DNA from: Desulfovibrio desulfuricans
GTDB taxonomy: Bacteria > Desulfobacterota > Desulfovibrionia > Desulfovibrionales > Desulfovibrionaceae
Length of the DNA stretch: 64,000 nucleotides
Direction of reading: 5' to 3'
Assembly: GCA_015062205.1 (NCBI GenBank)
Contig: SUVB01000037.1
Coordinates: 1-64,000, forward strand
Part shown: positions 54,379 to 60,544 of the stretch, one piece after another
Layout: the number at the start of each line of letters is the position of its first letter
Position numbering within the stretch: position 1 is the stretch's first letter
Made by a program: the position numbers and the translations under genes
The notes under the pieces: generated by a model
Seen by the model: the letters and a program-made list of their open reading frames with translations, nothing else
The model's database searches: none
What the model was told of the DNA's origin: nothing

Positions 54379-55577
54379 GCGTCGTTGGACTCCGTGTCTT
54401 GCAAATCAAGTCGATCGAGCTGCGGCCCGGTGGGATAGCTGCCCAGAATGCGGAAGCTTGTACAGACCTCGCGCAGTTCCTCCATCAGGGGTTCGTAGCG
54501 CGCGTCTTCCAGGTCGCTCTCCACATCGGCGAAGAAGACGTACTTCCAGCACTGCCCGCGCATGGGGCGGGATTCCAGCTTGCGCATGTTGACGCCGTTG
54601 TCCGCCAGCAGGTCCAGCACGCGGGAGAGCGCGCCTGCCTTGTCCGCCGTGGTGAACAGCAGCGAGGTTTTGTCCGCCCCCGTATGCCCGGGCCTGGGAC
54701 CGGGCTGCGGTCCCGCGGCCCTGGCGCTGCGGGAACTGCCCGGGCCGATGATGACGAAGCGCGTCCAGTTGCCCGGCTCATCCTCAATGCGGCGGGCCAG
54801 CACGGAGAGCCCGGCGATGTCGGCCAGCCGGCTGTGGCCGATGGCTGCCGCATCCTCCTGCCCGGCGGCGCGCCGGGCGGCGGCCGCTGTGGATTCCACG
54901 GGGATGAGGGCCGCGCCGGGCAGATGCGTGCGCAGCCAGCCGCCGCACTGGGCCAGGGGCTGCGGATGCGAATAGACGGTGCGCACATGGGCCAGCGAGG
55001 GGGCGTTGCTCAGCAGGCAGTGCGAGATGCGCGAGAAGAGTTCCGCCTGGATGTAGACATCGTGCCTGAGAAAGAGGTCAAAGCTCACGCCTACGGTGCC
55101 CTGCAGGGAATTTTCCAGCGGAACCACGCCCAGTTCGCACTGGCCTCCGGCCACTTCCTCGAAAACTCGGGCGATGTCGCTGCAGGGGCGGAAGTGCGCC
55201 GCGTGCCCCAGGTATTCCACGCCCGCGAAATAGGAGAAGGTGCCCTCCGGGCCGAGGTAGGCCACATTCTGCGGGCGTTGCAGAGCGCGGGAGGAGGAGA
55301 GGATTTCACGCCAGACGGCGCGCAGGTGCTCCTCCGGCAGGGGGCCGGGATTGCGGGCCACGAGGTTGTCCAGCACTTCCTTCTCGCGCAGGGGCTTGAA
55401 AATGATGCCCGGCTCGCCCACCTTGATGCGGCCCACCTCCAGGCTCAGGGCCGCGCGGCGGTTGAGGATGCCGAGCAGCTCCGTGTCCGTGGCGTCGATT
55501 TCGCGGCGGATGGCGGCCAGGCGTTCGGCAGGGCCGGACGGCGCGGCGTCCGGGTGCGATGGCGTGCGTGCGTCCAT
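54375..55577 (-). CDS. pheA: Bifunctional chorismate mutase / prephenate dehydratase
   Basis: 400 residues in three parts: an AroQ-type chorismate mutase helix bundle (about 18-105: RLAAIRREIDATDTELLGILNRRAALSLEVGRIK), a prephenate dehydratase domain (about 108-290: VAYLGPEGTFSYFAGVEYLG, ELGVVPLENSLQGTVGVSFDL), and a C-terminal ACT domain (LLFTTADKAGALSRVLDLLADNGVNMRKLESRPMRG), the usual phenylalanine-binding site. It makes phenylpyruvate from chorismate. It lies 2 nt after aroB' and overlaps aroA. Confidence 0.95.
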   Translation of the reverse strand: MDARTPSHPDAAPSGPAERLAAIRREIDATDTELLGILNRRAALSLEVGRIKVGEPGIIFKPLREKEVLDNLVARNPGPLPEEHLRAVWREILSSSRALQRPQNVAYLGPEGTFSYFAGVEYLGHAAHFRPCSDIARVFEEVAGGQCELGVVPLENSLQGTVGVSFDLFLRHDVYIQAELFSRISHCLLSNAPSLAHVRTVYSHPQPLAQCGGWLRTHLPGAALIPVESTAAAARRAAGQEDAAAIGHSRLADIAGLSVLARRIEDEPGNWTRFVIIGPGSSRSARAAGPQPGPRPGHTGADKTSLLFTTADKAGALSRVLDLLADNGVNMRKLESRPMRGQCWKYVFFADVESDLEDARYEPLMEELREVCTSFRILGSYPTGPQLDRLDLQDTESNDA

Positions 55578-55579
55578 GC

Positions 55580-56563
55580 TCAGTTCTCCCGAATGTCTTC
55601 CTTGATGCGCATGCCGAAGTGGCGTCCGGCCTCGTCCAGGCGGCAGAGCACCGTATCGCCGGGCTTGAGGGTCACCACGCTCAACGGCTCGCCGCCGGGC
55701 GCGGTCAGGCGGATGGTTTCGGCGTTCTGCAAAAAGACCGCGCCGGTCTTCAGGCCTTCCTCCGTCTCCGCCTGCGCCTCAATGAGCAGCATGGGGCGCA
55801 CCTCGATTTTCACGCGGCCCAGCGTGGCCACGCTTGCCTGCCCGTCGGCGTCCACGATGAGCACTTCCTGCCCGGCCCTGAACTCGCCGAGGTAGGTCGT
55901 CTTGTCGCCGGGCAGGCGCGCATAGGCGTGCACGGCCCCGGCATTGACGCGGAAGGGGCGGGCGGCCACATATTCATTGCGCTCGGTTTCGGCGTGCACC
56001 AGAAAGGTGAAGGCGCTGGAATTGCCCACCAGCATGCCCTGCCCCCTGTGCAGCAGGGAGAGCGTGTCGGCGCAGACGCGGTGCCCGAGCCCCACAGGCT
56101 CCACGCGGGTGACCACGGCGGGCGTGAGTTCCTCATGTGCCCGCGCCACCTTGCACTGGGCCACAATCTGCTTGAGTCCGGCCACGGCGGCGCGGGGAAC
56201 CACGATGCCCGCCACGCCGGTTTCAAGGATGCCGGCAGCCAGCCGGGCCTCGTCCAGCGTGCCCGCTTCGGCCAGCACATTGTCGCTCTGGGCCAGCAGG
56301 TTCTCCACGGGGATGACCTCCCAGCCGCGCGCCAGCACCACGTGTTCGCCGCCGCGCAGCCGTTCCAGCACATGGGCCTCGTCCTCCTTGGCGCGCAGCG
56401 CCATGAAGATCACGTCCTCGTCCGCCAGCACCGGGCAGCGGGAAAGCCCGGCCACCTGCGCCACATGTTCGCGCGGCACAATGACGCCGTCCACCCCGGA
56501 CTCCAGCGCCAGCGTCACCTCGCCCTTGTCGAAGGGCACGCAGTGGAAATAGATGCGCGACAT
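55580..56563 (-). CDS. aroB': 3-dehydroquinate synthase II (archaeal type)
   Basis: 327 residues. Converts the dideoxy-hept-6-ulosonate precursor to 3-dehydroquinate by oxidative deamination and cyclisation with NAD. It is the AroB' type known from archaea and from some Desulfovibrio-like bacteria, not the usual AroB. Motifs: GVDGVIVPREHV, GWEVIPVENLLAQ, VGLGHRVCADTLSLLHRGQGMLVGNSSAFTFLVHAE, FRVNAGAVHAYARLPGDKTTYLGEFRAGQEVLIVD. Start is 4 nt after the preceding stop, so the operon is continuous. Confidence 0.93.
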   Translation of the reverse strand: MSRIYFHCVPFDKGEVTLALESGVDGVIVPREHVAQVAGLSRCPVLADEDVIFMALRAKEDEAHVLERLRGGEHVVLARGWEVIPVENLLAQSDNVLAEAGTLDEARLAAGILETGVAGIVVPRAAVAGLKQIVAQCKVARAHEELTPAVVTRVEPVGLGHRVCADTLSLLHRGQGMLVGNSSAFTFLVHAETERNEYVAARPFRVNAGAVHAYARLPGDKTTYLGEFRAGQEVLIVDADGQASVATLGRVKIEVRPMLLIEAQAETEEGLKTGAVFLQNAETIRLTAPGGEPLSVVTLKPGDTVLCRLDEAGRHFGMRIKEDIREN

Positions 56564-56567
56564 GCGT

Positions 56568-57365
56568 CTATTCCCCCACGATGCTCAGGGCTTCGTCCAC
56601 CGTGGCGTTGCCGTGCACGATGGCGCGCAGGGCCTTGACCAGCTCCACCCGGCGGGGATGCTGGAACACGTTGCGGCCGATGGAAATGCCCGCGCCGCCC
56701 GCCTGGAGGGAATCGTAGACCATCTGCAGGATGTCGCGGGTGGAATCCATGCGCGGACCGCCGGCAATGACCACGGGCACGCAGCAGCAGGCCGTCACGT
56801 CGTTGAAGCTTTCCGGGTCGCCGGTGTAGGAAACCTTGACGATGTCCGCGCCCAGTTCCGCGCCCACGCGGGCGCAGTGGGCCACCATGTCCTTGGCGTA
56901 GCTGTCTTTGACCTGCGGGCCGCGCGCGTACATCATGGCCAGCAGCGGCACGCCCCAGTCGTCGCAGGAGGCGGCCACGCGCCCCAGATCGGCCAGCATG
57001 TGGCGCTCGTCCGGGTCGCCCAGGTTGACATGCACCGAGACGCAGTCCGCGCCGTGCTTGAGGGCCTCTTCCACCGTGCCCACCAGGGTCTTGGCGTTGC
57101 CGTTGGGCGTCAGGGCCGTGGAGGCCGAGAGGTGGATGATCAGGCCCACGTCGCTGCCCGCGCTGCGGTGGCCGCAACGCACAAGGCCCTTGTGCATGAG
57201 CACGGCGTCCGCGCCGCCCTTGGCCATGTCGTTGACGGTCTCGCGCATGTCCATGAGGCCGTCCACCAGGCCCATGGTCACGCCGTGATCCATGGGCACG
57301 ATGATGGTGCGGCCGTTTTCGCGGTTGATGATGCGTTCCAGACGGATTTGTTTGCCGAGGTACAT
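56568..57365 (-). CDS. aroA': 2-amino-3,7-dideoxy-D-threo-hept-6-ulosonate synthase (aldolase type)
   Basis: 265 residues, class I aldolase TIM barrel. Condenses an aspartate-semialdehyde-derived donor with a sugar phosphate-derived acceptor in the archaeal-type entry to shikimate. Features: GRTIIVPMDHGVTMG, GADAVLMHKGLV, LIIHLSASTAL, GADCVSVHVNLG, and the catalytic Lys region GADIVKVSYTGDPESF, with AGGPR and GGAGISIGRNVFQ at the phosphate site. AAAGGAG precedes the ATG. A leader with an attenuator lies upstream. Confidence 0.92.
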   Translation of the reverse strand: MYLGKQIRLERIINRENGRTIIVPMDHGVTMGLVDGLMDMRETVNDMAKGGADAVLMHKGLVRCGHRSAGSDVGLIIHLSASTALTPNGNAKTLVGTVEEALKHGADCVSVHVNLGDPDERHMLADLGRVAASCDDWGVPLLAMMYARGPQVKDSYAKDMVAHCARVGAELGADIVKVSYTGDPESFNDVTACCCVPVVIAGGPRMDSTRDILQMVYDSLQAGGAGISIGRNVFQHPRRVELVKALRAIVHGNATVDEALSIVGE

Positions 57366-57434
57366 GGGGGCGCTCCTTTGGTCTTGCGGTATGGCTGTTT
57401 CCTGTCGGGCGGGGGGCGTCCCGGCGACCCGTAC

Positions 57435-57469
57435 AAAAAAAGGGCCGCCGGCGTGTCTGCCTGCGGCCC
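57435..57469 (-). terminator. Attenuator terminator before the aromatic operon
   Basis: Reverse strand stem GGGCCGCAGGC / GCCGGCGGCCC (11 bp, one mismatch) with a 6-nt loop, directly followed by seven T residues. It sits 70 nt before the aroA' ATG, between leader peptide and operon, which is the position of an attenuator rather than an end-of-gene terminator. Confidence 0.88.
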
Positions 57470-57490
57470 TTGAACTCCCGACGCTTGACG

Positions 57491-57595
57491 TCAGCGCAGT
57501 TCCCGACCACAGGCTCCGCTAAAATACGCAAAATAGAACCAGCTGCAAAAGCCGGCGGCGCAGGAGGAGGTGTGGTTGGAAAATATGCGTTGCAT
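57491..57595 (-). CDS. Aromatic leader peptide (attenuation)
   Basis: 34 codons starting ATG 57595-57593 and ending TGA 57493-57491, with AAAGGGA as a ribosome-binding site just upstream. Residues 16-25 read FCSWFYFAYF: seven of ten are Phe, Trp or Tyr. Such a concentration in a short ORF between promoter and terminator is the mark of a leader peptide that makes ribosome progress depend on charged tRNA-Phe, -Tyr and -Trp. A later segment of the same ORF (57514-57505) can pair with the 5' arm of the terminator. The protein itself is probably not functional. Confidence 0.85.
   Translation of the reverse strand: MQRIFSNHTSSCAAGFCSWFYFAYFSGACGRELR
57505..57514 (-). promoter_or_regulatory. Candidate antiterminator segment
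   Basis: Reverse-strand GCCTGTGGTC can form ten consecutive pairs (two G-U) with GGCCGCAGGC, the 5' arm of the attenuator stem. Inside the leader ORF, ACCACA at 57576-57571 can pair with TGTGGT of the same segment, giving the competing 1:2 hairpin expected in classic attenuation. Confidence 0.65.
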
Positions 57596-57620
57596 GACGT
57601 TTCCCTTTTCTGTGCTGCTG

Positions 57621-57649
57621 ACGCTACGCAACTCCGCACAGCCTGTCAA
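57621..57649 (-). promoter_or_regulatory. Promoter of the aromatic operon leader
   Basis: Reverse strand consensus -35 TTGACA (57649-57644), 17-bp spacer, -10 TAGCGT (57626-57621). Transcription would begin near 57614, about 19 nt before the leader peptide ATG. Confidence 0.8.
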
Positions 57650-57743
57650 TGGGGAAAATACGTTTTTTTGAAATTATCCCGTAACGTGCCGGAATGGCTG
57701 CATGCGCGATTTCCTGCCGCCGTCGCGTCAACCGCCCGAAAGT

Positions 57744-58814
57744 TCAGGCAATGCGCCCCGCGCCTGCCTGACCGGCGGAGCCTGCGGGTTTGGGCGCGTC
57801 ACCCGCCAGACGCGGGCGCAGTTTGCGCGTTTCCAGGCGCTTGCGGATGAATTCGCCGGGGCTGTTCCCCGCAGGCACGGCGGCAAGGGGAAATTCCGCC
57901 CTTCCCAGGTTGCGGTGGCCCCCGGCCTCCCCCACGTCATAGAAACAGGCGTCGGCTAGGCGGCCGATGTCGCGGCTGCCGTCGCCGCGGAAGATGACGA
58001 TCACGGTCTTGCCCACCACGCCGCTGACGGCAATCCACTTGAGTCCGTGCACCTTGGTGAAAAAGTCGGCCACGGCCACCAGCAGATCGGCGCTGTCCAC
58101 CTCCTTGAGGGAGACATGCGCGCCGCCTCCCCGGCAGTCGGCCAGGGAGCGGAAGGCGCGGGCGAAGAGCGGCAGCCAGCCCCGCAGATATTCGCTGCGG
58201 GTGATGCGGCGCATGAGGCTTGTGTCCGCATGGCGCGAAAGCCACTGATAGGCGCGGAAGTCGTCTTCCCCGCCGGAACGCTCAAAGGCCCCGGTGTCCG
58301 TGCGGATGCCGTAGAGCAGGGCCGTGGCCAGGCGCGGGCCGGGGCGCAGGCGCAGGGCCTGGAGGTAGCGGGTCATCATGGTGCTGGTGGCCCCCATGCC
58401 GGGGCGCACATCACAGAAGGCCGCGGCCTGCGGCTGCGGCCCCGCCTCTTCCGCCGTCGGCGGCAGGGGGTGGTGGTCGATGATGCAGTCAAAGTGCAGG
58501 CCCTGGAAGGCCTTGCTGTGGTGCGGCTGGGAATCGACCACGGCAAAGCGCGCGTAGGCGCAGGCCCTGTCGGGCTGCCAAGGTTTCACGGGGATGTTCA
58601 GATAGCGGATCATGGCCAGGTTGTCCGGCCGGGTCACGTTGTTGACGCGGGCAATGTCCACGCCGCGCGTCTTCTGCTGCATGATGCGCTTGAGCGCCAG
58701 CGCCGAGGCCAGGGCGTCAGGATCTGCCGTGATGAGGATGCACCAGCGTTCGTCCCTGCTGAGCGTCGCCCGCCACTGCTTCATGCGCGTGACGTATTCC
58801 GAAATGGCCGCCAT
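57744..58814 (-). CDS. DHH-family phosphoesterase
   Basis: 356 residues. DHH plus DHHA1-like layout related to NrnA nanoRNase/cyclic-dinucleotide-cleaving enzymes. The DHH motif is IIDHHP (111-116) and VVDSQ (92-96) supplies a further Asp. Motif I reads TADPDALASA (29-38), lacking the usual His and the DGD form of classic members, so either activity or metal set may differ. A GXGXXG-like end (EAGGHRNLGRAEF) corresponds to the substrate-binding GGGH region. Start has GGAGAGAAGG upstream. It follows the CbiR-like gene by 74 nt. Confidence 0.8.
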   Translation of the reverse strand: MAAISEYVTRMKQWRATLSRDERWCILITADPDALASALALKRIMQQKTRGVDIARVNNVTRPDNLAMIRYLNIPVKPWQPDRACAYARFAVVDSQPHHSKAFQGLHFDCIIDHHPLPPTAEEAGPQPQAAAFCDVRPGMGATSTMMTRYLQALRLRPGPRLATALLYGIRTDTGAFERSGGEDDFRAYQWLSRHADTSLMRRITRSEYLRGWLPLFARAFRSLADCRGGGAHVSLKEVDSADLLVAVADFFTKVHGLKWIAVSGVVGKTVIVIFRGDGSRDIGRLADACFYDVGEAGGHRNLGRAEFPLAAVPAGNSPGEFIRKRLETRKLRPRLAGDAPKPAGSAGQAGAGRIA

Positions 58815-58853
58815 CCTTCTCTCCTCGCATTCGGTTCCGTTCCCTGTGGCCTT

Positions 58854-58892
58854 CTGACGGCCGCGCCGTGCGGCAGGCGCGGAAGCCGTCAG
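58854..58892 (-). terminator. Long hairpin overlapping the end of the CbiR-like gene
   Basis: CTGACGGC-x-GCGCC arms pair with GGCGC-x-GCCGTCAG across a small loop. It covers the stop codon of the CbiR-like gene and lies before the DHH gene. No U tract follows on the reverse strand, so it may slow or stabilise rather than stop transcription. Confidence 0.4.
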
Positions 58893-59674
58893 GGGCGGGC
58901 TGCGGCCAGCTGCGCCAGCACGGGCAGGGAGGCCGTATAGCCGCTCCAGCTGAATACTTCGATCAGATGCGTGACTGCGCGCGGCAGGCGCGCCGCCAGC
59001 GCGGCCGCCGTGCGCCGCTGGGGCGGGGTCAGGGCCGTGAGGGGCAGGTGCCGGTCACGCTCGCCGGGGGCGCTCCAGTGCAGCAGGGCGGCCCGTTCCG
59101 GCAGCTCGGATGCCAGTAACCGCCCCTGACCATAGCCCAGGAGATGCCCCACGTCCAGACACAGCCCCGCGCCGATGTCCTGCAGAAAACCGTCGCCAAG
59201 GGAAATGACGTCGCAGTGCTCCACGTTTTCCAGCAGCAGGGGCGTCCTGACGGCTGTGTGCCAGAACGCGGCGAAATCCGCCAGCAGGCGGCGTTGCGCG
59301 GCGATGGCGCCTGCCGGCGGGTGCAGCACGGCGCAGCGCGGCCGCAGAAAGGCAACTCTGTGCAGCACCCCGAGGGCCGCGCGCGCGGCGGCGCGCGCCG
59401 GACGCGTCGCAGGGCCGGGGCTGTCGGGCCAGGGCAGGTCCACGGGCAGGTGCGCGTGCCGTCGCAGGGGCAGGGCCGCGAGATCCGGCGGCAGGTCGGC
59501 CGGTCCGTAGGCGAGGCAGGCCCGCGTTTCAAAGAGGCAGAGCCCTATCTCATCCGTCTTCCCGGCCAGGAAGCGGGCATTTTCCGCCACGCCCGCCGGG
59601 ATGACAAAGGAAGGCGCGGCCAGCCGCCCGGCCAGAGGATGCCCCGCGTCGGGCCGTTCGGCGGCTTCCGTCAT
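58889..59674 (-). CDS. cbiR: CbiR-like cobamide remodelling phosphodiesterase
   Basis: 261 residues, AP-endonuclease-2/xylose-isomerase type TIM barrel. The sequence APSFVIPAGVAENARFLAGKTDEIGLCLFET near the N-terminus, RHAHLPVDLPW, LLLENVEHCD and GLCLDVGHLLGYG (metal-binding His and Asp) fit the CbiR family, which hydrolyses the nucleotide loop of cobamides so cells can rebuild them with another lower ligand. Start at 59674 overlaps the sulfotransferase stop (ATGA). Family assignment is from remembered sequence pattern, not from a search; other sugar-phosphate isomerase-like functions remain possible. Confidence 0.6.
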   Translation of the reverse strand: MTEAAERPDAGHPLAGRLAAPSFVIPAGVAENARFLAGKTDEIGLCLFETRACLAYGPADLPPDLAALPLRRHAHLPVDLPWPDSPGPATRPARAAARAALGVLHRVAFLRPRCAVLHPPAGAIAAQRRLLADFAAFWHTAVRTPLLLENVEHCDVISLGDGFLQDIGAGLCLDVGHLLGYGQGRLLASELPERAALLHWSAPGERDRHLPLTALTPPQRRTAAALAARLPRAVTHLIEVFSWSGYTASLPVLAQLAAARP

Positions 59675-60543
59675 GCCGCTGTGCCGGAATCGCCCGCAGC
59701 CGGCGGGGGCAGGCGGCGGAGGCGGGCCAGCCACTGCCCGGTCAGACGGGTCGCGGCGGGGCTGTCCGGGGAGAGGGGGGCCGTGTCGTCCGCGCACAGC
59801 CCGGCATGGATGTCCCGCGCCAGCGTGGCGTAGGGGCCGTTGCCGGCGGACGCGTCCCCTTTGTCCGGCCGGTGGTGGCAGAGGGCGCTGTCCAGAAAGT
59901 CCGTGAGAAAGGTTTGCCGTTCGGCGGCGTCGGCCGCAAGATGCAGCGCCGCCCCCAGTCTGTCCAGCTGGGCCGCCGGTTCCCGCAGCAGGGCCTCATA
60001 GGCGACGCAGCAGCGCGGCAGGCCTGCGCTGCCCGTGAGCGCGCCCAGCGTGTGGGCGGCCCACAGGGCGCAGCTCGTCTCGGCGGGCAGGCCGTCGCGC
60101 CGCGCCAGGGAGTGCGCCACGCTGTCCGGCGCGCGCAGGCAGATGACGCACTGCGGCGCAACCCCGGCGGCGGCCAGCACGGGCCGCCAGAACGGCAGGA
60201 GTATGCTGATGCGCGGATCTTTGAGGCCGAAGAGCGGATGGCCGGCAGTTTTCTCGTGCAGCAGGGCCAGGGCGTCCGCGCCCCATTCGCCCGTGGTCAG
60301 GGCGCGCTGTTCCTGCGCGCCGGGCGGGGGAACATCGCGCCACGTCCGCCCCAGATGGGCCAGCAGGGCCTTGTTGAAGGCGTAGACCTGCCCGTCTTCA
60401 AAAAAGCCTTTGGGATTGCAGGGATGCGCGGGCAGCAGGTCTTCCCCCAGCGCCGCGCCGAACACCTGCAGGGCGCGGGCAAAGGCGCTCGTGCCGCTGC
60501 GGTGCATGCCCAGCACTAGGATGAGCCGCGCATCCCCGCCCAT
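59671..60543 (-). CDS. Sulfotransferase-family protein
   Basis: 290 residues. The P-loop-like 5'-phosphosulfate site GMHRSGTS (12-19) and the segment GLKDPRISILLPFW plus CVICLRAPDSVAHSLARRDG (3'-phosphate site) match the PAPS-dependent sulfotransferase fold. Acceptor is unknown; bacterial members modify glycans, lipids or polyketides. It starts 1 nt after the protease gene and overlaps the CbiR-like gene, so three unrelated functions share one transcript. Confidence 0.75.
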   Translation of the reverse strand: MGGDARLILVLGMHRSGTSAFARALQVFGAALGEDLLPAHPCNPKGFFEDGQVYAFNKALLAHLGRTWRDVPPPGAQEQRALTTGEWGADALALLHEKTAGHPLFGLKDPRISILLPFWRPVLAAAGVAPQCVICLRAPDSVAHSLARRDGLPAETSCALWAAHTLGALTGSAGLPRCCVAYEALLREPAAQLDRLGAALHLAADAAERQTFLTDFLDSALCHHRPDKGDASAGNGPYATLARDIHAGLCADDTAPLSPDSPAATRLTGQWLARLRRLPPPAAGDSGTAA

Positions 60544-60544
60544 G

